Shown one piece after another: positions 25,889 to 35,329 of a stretch of 64,000 nt of DNA (within the stretch, counting starts at the first letter, position 1; every line of letters begins with the position of its first letter). The stretch is from Deltaproteobacteria bacterium (lineage in GTDB: Bacteria; Desulfobacterota; Desulfomonilia; UBA1062): assembly GCA_018434685.1 (NCBI GenBank), contig JAHDOV010000015.1, positions 62,001 to 126,000 on the forward strand, read 5' to 3'. The notes below the pieces were generated by a model. That model saw only the letters and a program-made list of their open reading frames with translations, was not told where the DNA came from and made no database searches. The translations under genes and the position numbers were made by a program.

Positions 25889-27259
25889 TCAGGAGAATGT
25901 CCGGTATTTCTTCAGCGCCTGCGCCATGTGTACGGCACCTTCGATGGAATGGGCGACAGGCACCCCGTTGATCTCGAACCCCTCTATGAGCATGCGATAC
26001 TTTTCCAGGCGGGGCACATAGGCGATCATGGGTTTCCCCGACTGTCTGCTCACAATGCTGAGACGTGCCCCCAGGTCCGAGGTGACCCCCGGCGCATAGG
26101 GCAGCAGGAGCATGAGGATGCATTCGATCTGCTCCATTTCGCTCAGGACCCGGGCCGCCTCGACAAAATCGTCATCCGTCGAGCTTCCGGTGAGGTCTAC
26201 CGGATTGCTGCACGAGGCGATATTGGTTATGGCAGGCCTGAGCCGTTTCTTGATGAAGTCCTGTTCACCCTCGGACAGGGCCGGCACCGTGAGTCCGTAC
26301 TGCATGCAGAGATCCGTTGCCAGAGCCCCATGCCCGCCGCTGAGGGTGACGATGCTCACGTTACCCTTGATGGAGGTCTGGTGGGCACTCAGAGACTCGC
26401 AGAAATACAACAGCTCAGTCTGGTCCATGGCTTCGACGATCCCGTTCTGGGACATGAGAGACGAGAAGACCCGGTAATCGCCAGCCAGCGAGGCGGTGTG
26501 GCTTGAGACAGCTTTCTGTCCACTGGGGCTCTTGCCTGCCTTGAGCACGATAACCGGTTTTTTGCACACCTTTGCCCTTTTCAGGAACTCCCTGCCCTCG
26601 TCCTCCTGGAACCCCTCCACATAGAAACAGATGACCTTGGTCTCTTCGTTCTCCTCGAGGTAGTCGAACAGCTCGATCTCGCGGACAAACGCCTTGTTCC
26701 CGATACTGACGGCAAGGGAAAGGCCGATCCCCTCGACAGAGAAGCCGATCATCTGATCAACGAGCAGTCCGCCGCTCTGGCTTACGACCGCCACATTCCC
26801 CCTCTCGGGCACATTGATGCGTTCGGGAGCGATGAAGAAACTGTCAAAGTATGCCGGCGAGTAGATACCGAGGCAATTGGGTCCGACAAAGGGGAAATCA
26901 GCCTCCCGGGCTATGGATACGATACGATCCTGCAGGGCGCTGTTGCCCACCTCGGCAAAACCGCCGGATATGATCGCGGCACCCTTTATCCCTGCCTCGA
27001 TGCACTCCTCCATGATGGCAGGGACAACATCCGACCGTGCTGATATGACGGCGAGATCAACGGGATGCGGGAGATCCCGTACGCTGGAGAATGCCCGTTC
27101 TCCCTTCAGGATCCCTGCCTTGGGGTTCACCGGATACGCCTCTACGGGATACCGGTACAGGTTCTTGTAGTAGATGAGGTTCGACGGATGCATATCGTTG
27201 TGGAGTGATACGCCGATGACTGCAATTGATTGGGGTTCAAACAGTGGCCTCAGGTTCAT
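25889..27259 (-). CDS. ADP-forming acyl-CoA synthetase alpha subunit
   Basis: This 456-residue protein carries an N-terminal CoA-binding Rossmann domain (IAVIGVS, AVISARSDVVP), a succinyl-CoA ligase-like domain with VSQSGG, and the loop SSHTASLAG, whose His254 would carry the phosphate in ADP-forming acetyl-CoA synthetases. It matches the alpha subunit of ACD enzymes, which conserve energy by making ATP from acyl-CoA. The beta subunit with the ATP-grasp domain is not fused and not found in this window, so it must be elsewhere or the protein may serve another role. A protein acetyltransferase is ruled out by the absence of a GNAT domain. Confidence 0.85.
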   Translation of the reverse strand: MNLRPLFEPQSIAVIGVSLHNDMHPSNLIYYKNLYRYPVEAYPVNPKAGILKGERAFSSVRDLPHPVDLAVISARSDVVPAIMEECIEAGIKGAAIISGGFAEVGNSALQDRIVSIAREADFPFVGPNCLGIYSPAYFDSFFIAPERINVPERGNVAVVSQSGGLLVDQMIGFSVEGIGLSLAVSIGNKAFVREIELFDYLEENEETKVICFYVEGFQEDEGREFLKRAKVCKKPVIVLKAGKSPSGQKAVSSHTASLAGDYRVFSSLMSQNGIVEAMDQTELLYFCESLSAHQTSIKGNVSIVTLSGGHGALATDLCMQYGLTVPALSEGEQDFIKKRLRPAITNIASCSNPVDLTGSSTDDDFVEAARVLSEMEQIECILMLLLPYAPGVTSDLGARLSIVSRQSGKPMIAYVPRLEKYRMLIEGFEINGVPVAHSIEGAVHMAQALKKYRTFS

Positions 27260-27375
27260 ACATTCTCCCTTCCTTCGTAATCATCGCGCTATAGTACTGA
27301 TTATACCCCTGCTATCGTCCCGATCCCTCACCGGCAACACGTAAACGGATATTCCGCAAGAGGGATCCCTGCTCC

Positions 27376-27843
27376 TCATGTTTCCATCAGTTCCTTCAGG
27401 GCAACCTCGTAGAGGTGAAAGCTGGATCCGATACAGTCAAGAATGGCCTCCTTTGAATATGTGGGCCCTTTTCCTATGCCGGGACATTTCAGCTTGACCT
27501 CCTCCCACGACTGTTCGCTTCGGAGATTCTGGAACCAGAATGGGTAGGTCCTGCACTGTGAGGGGCGTGCCGGATAGATGGCGCAACCGTTCTCATAAAA
27601 GATGCACCGTCCGTCAGGTGCCTCGCGGATGCTGTAACTGTCCTGGAACGGATAGAGACACCGCTCGATGAAGATCTCTCTTGGGATGTCGAGAAACGCG
27701 GCAATATCGGTGATCTCTGGCTCCTCTACATAGATGATACCCGGTTCACCGGTACAGCAGATACCGCACTGCTGACATTCGAATGCGATACCGTCATCAA
27801 AGAAGTATGTCCTTGCCTTTAAGACATCGATAAATGAATCCAT
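27376..27843 (-). CDS. YkgJ-family cysteine cluster protein
   Basis: The 155-residue protein has the YkgJ/UPF0153 pattern: CQQCGICC near residues 23-30, followed by a Cys in ERCLYP, CIFYENGCAIYPARPSQCRTYPFWF and a final Cys near KCPG. The spacing suggests binding of zinc or an Fe-S cluster. Function is not established for the family. It lies upstream of the acyl-CoA synthetase gene on the same strand, and is divergent from a ferredoxin gene 265 bases away. Confidence 0.85.
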   Translation of the reverse strand: MDSFIDVLKARTYFFDDGIAFECQQCGICCTGEPGIIYVEEPEITDIAAFLDIPREIFIERCLYPFQDSYSIREAPDGRCIFYENGCAIYPARPSQCRTYPFWFQNLRSEQSWEEVKLKCPGIGKGPTYSKEAILDCIGSSFHLYEVALKELMET

Positions 27844-28108
27844 ACCTGCACCTGCCTGTTTTTCTCATACACGCACACCTCATTACAGGTCAAGGACACA
27901 TTGGAGGCTCCGGTTCCTCAGGGGCATGCCGCTGGATAAAAGGCTGGCCTTATTGAAAGACCCACCGGAATCATTGAAGCTGTTCTCTATTATACCTCGC
28001 GTCGTGTCTGGTACATCACGATCCCCGCAGGCAAAAAAAAGACTTGCCATTTACCGGTAATTTGTATACCACCCTTGCAGTTTATCAAGACTTGAAAGGA
28101 GAGCAACA

Positions 28109-28282
28109 ATGGCATATGTGATTACTGACGAATGTATTTGCTGTGGGACCTGCATCGATGAGTGTCCGGTCGAGGCAATAAGTGAAGGCGATGACAAATA
28201 TACCATCGATGCAGATCTTTGTACCGATTGCGGTGCCTGTGCAGATTCTTGCCCCACCGATGCAATCGTGCCAGGAGAATAG
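28109..28282 (+). CDS. Small 2[4Fe-4S] ferredoxin
   Basis: A 57-residue clostridial-type ferredoxin. The first cluster motif is CxxCxxCxxxCP with Cys9 (or 11), 12, 15 and 19; the second has Cys38, 41, 44 and 48. Two Ala-Ile pairs and the acidic overall charge are typical of this electron carrier. The ribosome site GAAAGGAG stands seven bases before the ATG. It would serve low-potential redox enzymes of anaerobic metabolism in the cytoplasm. It is a single-gene unit, ended by a hairpin shortly downstream. Confidence 0.95.
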   Translation: MAYVITDECICCGTCIDECPVEAISEGDDKYTIDADLCTDCGACADSCPTDAIVPGE

Positions 28283-28287
28283 GTAAC

Positions 28288-28587
28288 TTAGCGGTCAGAG
28301 GCTTTCCTTGCGAGGTCTTTACATTCCATGAAAGGAAAGCCTTTTCCATAATATCTTATCTCGCATCCATCCGGAACACCGCGGATGGGGATATCATGGC
28401 AGGTGATGGAATTCACCGGTAACTTTGTCTGTCTATATTCTCTGTCTGCATTCACCCTCAATGATTCATCTGGTAGAACACTGCCGTGGAGTGCAGGGTA
28501 CAGGTTAATCTCACTCCGTCCACTGGCTAGGAAGATTTTCTCCGAATGGTCTTGAATCCACAGAGCTGTTCCGGTGGATGTTCTCAT
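28288..28587 (-). CDS. Hypothetical protein, doubtful
   Basis: A 99-residue frame with AGGA five bases before its ATG and a plausible amino-acid mix, lying 38 bases downstream of the IHF gene on the same strand. It has no recognised domain. Its 3' end is made of the ferredoxin terminator hairpin read from the other side, which weakens the case for a real gene. It may be a true small protein or a chance frame. Confidence 0.3.
   Translation of the reverse strand: MRTSTGTALWIQDHSEKIFLASGRSEINLYPALHGSVLPDESLRVNADREYRQTKLPVNSITCHDIPIRGVPDGCEIRYYGKGFPFMECKDLARKASDR
28299..28345 (+). terminator. Probable terminator of the ferredoxin gene
   Basis: AGGCTTTCCTT (28299-28309) is the perfect reverse complement of AAGGAAAGCCT (28332-28342), with a 22-base loop, followed by a short TTTT run. 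It begins 17 bases after the ferredoxin stop. The loop is longer than usual and the T tract is short, so efficiency is uncertain. Confidence 0.5.
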
Positions 28588-28625
28588 GGTGATCCTGGTC
28601 TGATTCTATGCCCCTTTTTAGGGGA

Positions 28626-28916
28626 TCAGTTCTTGCCCGTAAGTTTCGATCTCAGGACATTCGACAGTGAGAAGGTTACGACCTTTCTGGGCGAAATCAC
28701 AATCTCTTCGGCCGTCTTGGGGTTACGTCCTCTGCGAGCAGACTTCTCTCGAACCTTCCACTTTCCAAAGCCGGAAATACTCACGGGCTCTTTCTTTTCA
28801 AGGGTTTGCTTAACAATCTCAATGAAGGTCTCAATGCCGTCACTCGCCTCTTTCCTTGAGAGTCCTGTATTCAAGACGATTTCATCGATAATACCACTTT
28901 TTGTCAGGGTGCCCAT
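28626..28916 (-). CDS. ihfA: Integration host factor alpha-type / HU-family DNA-binding protein
   Basis: This 96-residue member of the HU/IHF family bends DNA as a dimer. It starts MGTLTKSGIIDEIV, with AAGGAGG five bases before the ATG; the frame reaching 28937 has no such site. The family core is present: VSISGFGKWKVREKSARRGRNPKT, where the Arg-rich arm with its Pro inserts into the minor groove, and a C-terminal VTFSLSNVLRSKL helix. The RRGRNPKT arm and SISGFGKW match IhfA better than HU. A small hypothetical frame follows. Confidence 0.88.
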   Translation of the reverse strand: MGTLTKSGIIDEIVLNTGLSRKEASDGIETFIEIVKQTLEKKEPVSISGFGKWKVREKSARRGRNPKTAEEIVISPRKVVTFSLSNVLRSKLTGKN

Positions 28917-28985
28917 GTATACCTCCTTAGTGTTCACTCAAGATATATAACTACATAAAATTATTAATACCGGAACAGGTATATG

Positions 28986-29333
28986 TCAATACCCTATTGG
29001 ATTTAAAGATTCTTTTAATGTTCGATTCATGCTGAAATCACGGGCCATGATAATCCGCATGCCGGAGATATTGAGGGTTCTGAAGTCATGGTTCACACCA
29101 CAACTAATTGAAAACATGTGCAATCTACCACCTGTCTGCTCCCGGGTGATCGATTCGAGTTCAAACTTCCACCCCTGCGACCGGAGAAAAGGGATGACCT
29201 TCTTTAACTCCTGCCAGGTAAAACATTCATTCCAGTAATCATCTTCGGGCTCTGCACCCGGATGCTGATTTTCTTTCATGAGTTCATATCTGCCGACAAG
29301 GGGCATGGATGCGTAAATATTGTACCGTCTCAT
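28986..29333 (-). CDS. Hypothetical protein
   Basis: A 115-residue protein from the ATG at 29333 (MRRYNIYASMP), preceded by GAGAAGGT; the same frame is open farther upstream to an ATG at 29411 with no site. It contains a Trp-rich acidic region (DYWNECFTWQELKKVIPFL) and a C-terminal strand-rich half. I recognise no family. It lies 82 bases downstream of radA on the same strand, and could be the last gene of the type II secretion transcript. Confidence 0.55.
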   Translation of the reverse strand: MRRYNIYASMPLVGRYELMKENQHPGAEPEDDYWNECFTWQELKKVIPFLRSQGWKFELESITREQTGGRLHMFSISCGVNHDFRTLNISGMRIIMARDFSMNRTLKESLNPIGY

Positions 29334-29415
29334 ACCTTCTCTATCGTCATCGCGCGAGTCACGCTTTAGGATATCCCGGGGATTTCCAGGAAAAGACCTT
29401 GATGAGCGCAAGGTG

Positions 29416-30771
29416 TTATTTCAGCATATCGAGGGCAGAACGCACATGGGGCAGCCCAACGAGCTTGACTCCCTTGATGCCCCTGAGAGAATCATAATTC
29501 GCCTGCGGGATCATTGCCGTGGTAAAACCCAGCCTGAGGGCCTCCCGGATTCTCGACTCCATGCGGCCAACCGGCCTCAGCTCTCCGTTGAGCCCGACCT
29601 CCCCGATGCTGACGACCCCTTTAGGCAGCGGTTTGTCCATGGCGCTCGAGGCGATGGCCATGACAACGGCCAGGTCCACGGCAGGCTCATTCACCTTGAT
29701 TCCACCGGCGATATTGACCACAACATCGGATTGCGCCAGAAAGGTTCCTGCCCTTTTTTCCATAACGGCAAGCAGGACAGAAAGCCGGGAAGGATCCGAG
29801 CCGATGGAGATCCGTTTGGGCATACTGTAGCTGGTTCTGCTCACCAGGGACTGTACCTCCACGACAAAGGCCCTGCTCCCTTCGATCGTTACCATGACCG
29901 CACTCCCCGAGACATCGCCGCCCAGACCGTGAAGGAAGAGCGCCGAGGGATCGCTCACCTCGTTGAGCCCGGTGGATTTCATCTCGAAGACACCGATCTC
30001 GCCGGTGGTGCCGAACCGGTTCTTGACCGCACGCAGTATCCGGAAGGCCCCCGAGGTATCCCCCTCAAAATAGAGCACGGTATCCACCATGTGCTCAAGC
30101 ATCTTGGGTCCTGCAATCCACCCGTCTTTTGTCACGTGTCCCACCACGAAGACCACCACGCCCAGCCCCTTGGCTATCTCCATGAGAATTCCGGCGCACT
30201 CCCGGATCTGCGATACGCTCCCGGGAGGGGCATCTATCTCGCCGGAATACACAGACTGAATGGAGTCGAGAATGACGAGATCAGGCATGAGAACCTGGAT
30301 CTGTTCCCTGATGTTCTCGAGCAGGACCTCGGAATAGATGAGTATGTTGTCGGAAACAACGCCCAGCCTGTCGCCCCTCATCCTGAGCTGCACGGCAGAT
30401 TCTTCACCGCTGATGTACAGGATGCGCATGCCCGAGACCGCGAAATTATATGCCATCTGGAGCATGATGGTGGATTTTCCGATCCCCGGGTCGCCCCCGA
30501 TCAATACCAGGGAGCCGTCAACGATACCGCCCCCGAGTACCCTGTCGAGTTCATCGATGCCGCACTTCCTGCGGGCAATGTCCGCCGATGCTATGGACCC
30601 GAAGGTAACGGGTTCGACGTGCCGGGCACTCTTGACGGCCGGGACCTTTCTCTCCTCGATAACATCCTCGACCAGCGTGTTCCACTGGGCGCACTGGGAA
30701 CATTTTCCCATCCACTGGGGGGATATGGAGCCGCACGATGAACAGCGGAAGACTCTTTTCGGTCTCGACAT
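29416..30771 (-). CDS. radA: DNA repair protein RadA (Sms)
   Basis: The 451-residue protein processes recombination intermediates. An N-terminal zinc finger (CSSCGSISPQWMGKCSQC, residues about 10-27) is followed by a RecA-like ATPase with Walker A GGDPGIGKST, Walker B VILDS, the RadA-specific KNRFG motif, and a C-terminal Lon-like domain with TIEGSRAFVVEVQ. Length is normal. It starts two bases after the gspE stop, so it appears to be translated from the secretion operon transcript. Confidence 0.97.
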   Translation of the reverse strand: MSRPKRVFRCSSCGSISPQWMGKCSQCAQWNTLVEDVIEERKVPAVKSARHVEPVTFGSIASADIARRKCGIDELDRVLGGGIVDGSLVLIGGDPGIGKSTIMLQMAYNFAVSGMRILYISGEESAVQLRMRGDRLGVVSDNILIYSEVLLENIREQIQVLMPDLVILDSIQSVYSGEIDAPPGSVSQIRECAGILMEIAKGLGVVVFVVGHVTKDGWIAGPKMLEHMVDTVLYFEGDTSGAFRILRAVKNRFGTTGEIGVFEMKSTGLNEVSDPSALFLHGLGGDVSGSAVMVTIEGSRAFVVEVQSLVSRTSYSMPKRISIGSDPSRLSVLLAVMEKRAGTFLAQSDVVVNIAGGIKVNEPAVDLAVVMAIASSAMDKPLPKGVVSIGEVGLNGELRPVGRMESRIREALRLGFTTAMIPQANYDSLRGIKGVKLVGLPHVRSALDMLK

Positions 30772-30773
30772 AC

Positions 30774-32468
30774 CTACTGGGTAACCCTCAGCACTTCTTC
30801 AATGGTGGTGCTGCCGTCCTCGACCTTGCGTGCCCCGTCTTCCCGCAGGGTATGCAGCCCTTCGTTGATGGCAACTTTCTTTATGACATTGGAATCCGAG
30901 GTCTTCAATATCGTGTTCTTGATGGAATCTCCCATCAGGAGGATCTCATATATCCCGGTTCTCCCCTTGTAGCCGGTATCGAGACATTCCTTGCAGCCCG
31001 CACCCCGGTAAAGGTACCCGTCCTTGTGGAGCATCTCCTTGGAGAGGCCGATCTCCAGGAGACTCTCGTCCTCGGGGAAATATTCCTGCCTGCATGCGGG
31101 GCAGATCTTGCGCACCAGTCTCTGCGCAACGATTGCATTGACCGAAGAGGTCACGAGAAACGGCTCGATGCCCATATCTATCAGCCTGGTGACCGCACTG
31201 GAGGAGTCATTCGTATGCAGGGTGGAAAACACGAGGTGACCGGTCAGGGCCGCCTGTATGGCGATCTCTGCCGTCTCGAGGTCACGGATCTCTCCCACGA
31301 GGATCACGTCCGGGTCCTGTCTGACAATGGAGCGCAGACCGGAGGCGAAGGTGAGACCCACCTTGGTGTTTACCGGGATCTGGCCGATGCCCTTGAGCTG
31401 GTATTCTATGGGATCTTCAATGGTGAGGATGTTCTTGTCCGGCGAGTTTATCCGGTTGAGCATGGAATAGAGCGAGGTGGTCTTGCCCGAGCCGGTAGGC
31501 CCGGTGACGAGCACGATGCCATGTTCCTGCTTGATCAGCCTCTCGAGGGCCAGGAGGTCGTCGGGATAGTACCCCAGCTCCTCGAGCCCGAAGAGCACGG
31601 ACGACTTGTCCAGGATCCTCATCACTACCCGTTCCCCATTGACGGTCGGCACCGTCGAGATTCTCAGATCCACCGAGTGATCGCCGAGCTTTATCCCGAT
31701 CCTTCCGTCCTGGGGGAGCCGCTTCTCTGCGATGTTCAGCGTTGCCATTACCTTGATGCGGGACACGACGGCCGAGTGAATCCTTTTGGGCAGGGTGAGC
31801 ACGTCGTGGAGTATGCCATCCACCCGGTAACGCACCTTCACATCGCTCTGGTAGGGTTCCACATGGATATCAGAGGCCCTCTCCCGGTATGCCTGCACCA
31901 TGAGCCGGTTGACCATCCGGATTATGGGCGCCTCGGACTCCATCACGGTGATGTCCTGTATGCTCTCGAGATCCTTGAGTATCTCGTCTTTTTCCTCTTC
32001 CATATCATCCATGATGTCCTTGGCGCTCTCTTCCTTCATGGCAATGAGACGGTTGATGGCAGCGAAGATTTCCTGTTTCGGTGCGAGGACACGTTTGATG
32101 TCTTTTACCGCCATGATCTTCGAGATGTCGAAGAGGGGTTCCTGGTTCGTCGGGTCGTTCACGGCCACGACCATGGTATCTCCCTGCACCTTCACCGGCA
32201 CCATGACATACTTGCGCAGGAAGGTTATGGGCAGGGTATCGATAATGGACGAATCCACCTCGATCTCGCCGATCATGGTCATGAGCGTTATGTTCCACTG
32301 CCTGGACAGGGCCTGGATCATCTCGTAGTCGCTCAGAACGCCTGTGGACAGGAGTGCATCCTGCAGGGGGACAGCCTTTTCCCTCTGGACGGAGCGTGCC
32401 TTTTCCAGGGATGCCTCGTCAACGAGGTTCATCTCCAGGAGCACTTCCTCAAGGCTTTGAATCTTCAT
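30774..32468 (-). CDS. gspE: Type II secretion ATPase GspE
   Basis: The 564-residue protein powers the type II secretion pseudopilus from the cytoplasmic face. It has an N-terminal GspE/PilB domain (about 1-150), a second N domain, and the AAA+ core: Walker A GPTGSGKTT, Asp box, Walker B ILVGEIRD and His box LHTND. The C-terminal zinc motif CPAC...CKEC (about residues 455-500) is intact. The start overlaps the end of gspD by 20 bases. PilB is possible, but the adjacent gspC and gspD favour secretion. Confidence 0.94.
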   Translation of the reverse strand: MKIQSLEEVLLEMNLVDEASLEKARSVQREKAVPLQDALLSTGVLSDYEMIQALSRQWNITLMTMIGEIEVDSSIIDTLPITFLRKYVMVPVKVQGDTMVVAVNDPTNQEPLFDISKIMAVKDIKRVLAPKQEIFAAINRLIAMKEESAKDIMDDMEEEKDEILKDLESIQDITVMESEAPIIRMVNRLMVQAYRERASDIHVEPYQSDVKVRYRVDGILHDVLTLPKRIHSAVVSRIKVMATLNIAEKRLPQDGRIGIKLGDHSVDLRISTVPTVNGERVVMRILDKSSVLFGLEELGYYPDDLLALERLIKQEHGIVLVTGPTGSGKTTSLYSMLNRINSPDKNILTIEDPIEYQLKGIGQIPVNTKVGLTFASGLRSIVRQDPDVILVGEIRDLETAEIAIQAALTGHLVFSTLHTNDSSSAVTRLIDMGIEPFLVTSSVNAIVAQRLVRKICPACRQEYFPEDESLLEIGLSKEMLHKDGYLYRGAGCKECLDTGYKGRTGIYEILLMGDSIKNTILKTSDSNVIKKVAINEGLHTLREDGARKVEDGSTTIEEVLRVTQ

Positions 32469-34587
32469 TCTTTGTTCCCTTCCGGGGGTTATCCTTTATG
32501 TCTTTGAGTTCCTTGTACTTCTCATTATAGAGCCCGTCAACCTTGTCGTCGGTGTCGATGATGCGCGGGGTCAGGAAGATATACAAATTGGTGGTCTCCC
32601 GGGAATTGGACGTGGACTTGAAGAGGTATCCGAGAATCGGGATCCTGCTCAGGAGCGGAACCCTGGTATCTCCCACCGAGAGGGTGTCGCCGATGAGCCC
32701 GCCGATGACCATGGTGCTCCCGTCCTTGACCGTCACGGTGGTGGTGGCGGAGCGCTTCAGGGTTGTCGGTGCAAACTCCTCCTCACCCTGCCCGGGCACC
32801 AGTGTGGTGTTCTCCTGGAAGAGCTCGATCCGGATATTGCCCTGCTGGTTGATCTGCGGGGTCAGGCGCAGGGTCACCCCTACATCGCGATAGTCGAAGG
32901 TCCGCACCGTCCTGTTGATGTTGGTGCTGTCCGTGTCGGTCTTTGTCACATAGGGAACATTCGCCCCCACCTTGATCTCCGCCTCCTTGTTGTCCATGGT
33001 GATGATCTGTGGCGTGGATATGATGTTCACGTCAGAATCCGTTGCCATTGCATTGATGAACGAGGTCATGTTCGGGAAGGTTATCTGGGTATCGCCGCTG
33101 CCGATGGTGATGGTCTCTCCCACGACGCCGAGCAGGGCACCGGTCGGGAGATCCGCCGGGCTCGTGATGAAGTTCTGTCCTGTCCTGCCGAAGACCCCGC
33201 CGATACGCTCGCCGTTATCGTACTTGAAGTCCTCGAAATAGGTCCACTCCACCCCCACCTTGAAATCCTTGTTGGTATTCACCTCCATGATGAGCGCCTT
33301 GATAAAGACCTGCTTCCGGGGGATATCCAGGTACTTGATGGTCCCCACGATGCTCCGGTAGGCATACGGATCGGCATAGATGATAAGCGAGTTGGTCTCC
33401 TTGTCTGAGCTGATCTTGATGCCCTGGTCCTTCGTGGTCCCCCGTACCACCGCCTTGGTCTTGTCCGCAGGGGTTGTCTCGGGGCTTTCCGGGGTCGGGA
33501 TGTCGGTGAGCACCTTGGCCATGTCCTCGGCATTCGCATACTGGAGGTAGTAGACATGGATGTCCTCCTTGCCGCTCGGCGTGGGGATATCAAGGGTCTT
33601 GATGAGGTCTTCGATATCCGCCATATCCATGGCAGAGGCGAGAACGATCAGCGCATTGGTCCGTTCGTAGGGTATGATCTTCGCAGCGGTCTTGCCTCCG
33701 GCAACTCCCTGCTGCCGGGTAGTCCGTATGCGGGTCGTCTGTGCAGCCTTGTCTTCGGAGAGGATCTCGGTGAGCTTGGTGCTCAGATCGGAGGCAGAGG
33801 CATACGTGAGGGTAAAGATGCGCACCTCCTGGGCAAATCCGGTCACGTCCACCACCTTGAGGATATCCATGATCTTGCTTATGTTGGACATGGTATCGGT
33901 TATGATGAGCACGTTGCTCTGGGGGTATGCGAGCAGCTGAGACGTTCCTTTCGAGATGAGGGGAGACAGGAGGGTTTTCATGTCGTTGGCATCTGCATAC
34001 CTGAGCTGGATGATCTGGGTAACCATCTTGTCGTCCCGGGAGGCCGGAGGAGTCATGGTGGTGGAAAGGCTCTTGGTGATGGCATCGGCGGATTTGACGA
34101 TCTTGGTGGCACCGCCGACGGTAACCGTTCCATACCCATTGACCTCGAGCACGCTGAGAAACACCTGATACGCCTCCTCGAGGGTCATCTTTCTGGGTGA
34201 TATGACGGTAACCTTCCCGGACACCTTGTCGTCCAGGATGAAATTCTTCCCGGTTATGTCTGCGATAAACTTTATGAAAACCTTGATATCCACCCCGTCG
34301 AAATCCATGGTGACCAGCTGGGCTGTTTCATCGGGCACCTGGGCACCTGTCTCCTGTTTCGCTGCGGGAGGTGATCCCGGCTCGACCCTGAGTGGTTTCT
34401 GATTCACGGCGGTGTTGTTGGTTGTTTTGCCTTTAACCTGTTGCGGTGTTACCGAGGGCTGTTCCGCATTCTTTTCCTGGGCCGGTTTTACAGGTTCCTG
34501 GTCCTGGATCAACCGTGCTCCCCATACGCAAGGAGAGATCAACAAGAGAACTATACCAGTCAACAAGATTACCTTTTGCGTATTCAT
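32449..34587 (-). CDS. gspD: Type II secretion secretin GspD
   Basis: This 712-residue outer-membrane channel protein starts MNTQKVILLTG, with AAGGGGGAAGA before the ATG, and has a signal peptide of about 25 residues. After a Pro/Gln-rich linker come the N0 domain (VTMDFDGVDIKVFIKFIAD, about 100), N1, N2 and N3 ring domains, then the secretin C-domain with VPYVTKTDT, VGVTLRLTPQI and GSTMVIGGLIGD. The order and length agree with GspD. It overlaps gspE downstream and the TPR gene stop stands 16 bases upstream. Confidence 0.95.
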   Translation of the reverse strand: MNTQKVILLTGIVLLLISPCVWGARLIQDQEPVKPAQEKNAEQPSVTPQQVKGKTTNNTAVNQKPLRVEPGSPPAAKQETGAQVPDETAQLVTMDFDGVDIKVFIKFIADITGKNFILDDKVSGKVTVISPRKMTLEEAYQVFLSVLEVNGYGTVTVGGATKIVKSADAITKSLSTTMTPPASRDDKMVTQIIQLRYADANDMKTLLSPLISKGTSQLLAYPQSNVLIITDTMSNISKIMDILKVVDVTGFAQEVRIFTLTYASASDLSTKLTEILSEDKAAQTTRIRTTRQQGVAGGKTAAKIIPYERTNALIVLASAMDMADIEDLIKTLDIPTPSGKEDIHVYYLQYANAEDMAKVLTDIPTPESPETTPADKTKAVVRGTTKDQGIKISSDKETNSLIIYADPYAYRSIVGTIKYLDIPRKQVFIKALIMEVNTNKDFKVGVEWTYFEDFKYDNGERIGGVFGRTGQNFITSPADLPTGALLGVVGETITIGSGDTQITFPNMTSFINAMATDSDVNIISTPQIITMDNKEAEIKVGANVPYVTKTDTDSTNINRTVRTFDYRDVGVTLRLTPQINQQGNIRIELFQENTTLVPGQGEEEFAPTTLKRSATTTVTVKDGSTMVIGGLIGDTLSVGDTRVPLLSRIPILGYLFKSTSNSRETTNLYIFLTPRIIDTDDKVDGLYNEKYKELKDIKDNPRKGTKNEDSKP

Positions 34588-34603
34588 TCTTCCCCCTTGT
34601 AGA

Positions 34604-35329
34604 TTAATGCTCACGAATCATGGCATTAAAATCCCCGATCCCCCTGAGCTCTTCCAGGTCGGGGTCCTGGAGGGCCCATTGCATTACATCAGGGTTCATC
34701 TTGTATGCCTTCTTCAAAGAAGAAACTGCTTCAGCCTCATTCCCCATCTTTGCATACGCACATGCCATGTTATAGAGGGGCTCGACAAAATCTCCGGATA
34801 CCCTGTTCGCCTGAACGAAGTATCCTACAGCCTTTTCCATCTCCCCCTTCGCCAACAACACACTACCGATATTATTCAGGATCTTCGCATCGCTGCGAAA
34901 ATACCGAAGCGCTCTTGTATAGGTGAGCAGCGCCTTGTCATACTCACCTGCTTCATAGTAGAGCCCGCCGAGTCTCAGGTAATCCTCCTGGCTGTGAGGC
35001 TTTTCGGCCGGAACCCGAGAATGGTCCTCAAGGGCTCCCTCTGCATCGTCTTCACCGGGCTCAGATCCGCCCTGGACCACGGGTGGAGCAACCATATCGA
35101 CCCGGACAGATTGTTTCCCTGAGGTCACCTGCTCAATCTCCCCATTACCACCTTTCAGTGCCCTTGCACCATAGAAAAGAGCCGCCGTGCATACAGAACT
35201 CACGATAACGCTTAAGAAAACCAGCCAGATGATCTTTCTCCGCTGGGAGGAATCTCCTCCAAGGCCTCCCTGAGAGACCGATCCCTTGCTTGCCTGTATC
35301 CTCTGGAGCGCATCGTAAATCGAGCTCAT
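34604..35329 (-). CDS. TPR-containing membrane protein of the secretion locus
   Basis: The 241-residue protein begins MSSIYDALQRIQ, the start seen in GspB/ExeB-type and related proteins that accompany ExeA ATPases. A transmembrane helix follows (about 33-54). The outer part holds three TPR-like repeats from about residue 115 (DYLRLGGLYYEAGEYDKALLTY, AKILNNIGSVLLAKGEMEKAV, VEPLYNMACAYAKMGNEAEAV). Its start overlaps the end of the ExeA-like gene by four bases. I infer that it couples with that ATPase in insertion or assembly of the secretin. Confidence 0.75.
   Translation of the reverse strand: MSSIYDALQRIQASKGSVSQGGLGGDSSQRRKIIWLVFLSVIVSSVCTAALFYGARALKGGNGEIEQVTSGKQSVRVDMVAPPVVQGGSEPGEDDAEGALEDHSRVPAEKPHSQEDYLRLGGLYYEAGEYDKALLTYTRALRYFRSDAKILNNIGSVLLAKGEMEKAVGYFVQANRVSGDFVEPLYNMACAYAKMGNEAEAVSSLKKAYKMNPDVMQWALQDPDLEELRGIGDFNAMIREH

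Noticed and set aside
29320-30741. 473-codon plus-strand frame
   Set aside because: Antisense of radA, which has an unmistakable zinc finger and KNRFG motif on the minus strand.
30738-32507. 589-codon plus-strand frame
   Set aside because: Antisense of gspE, which has all Walker and zinc motifs on the minus strand.
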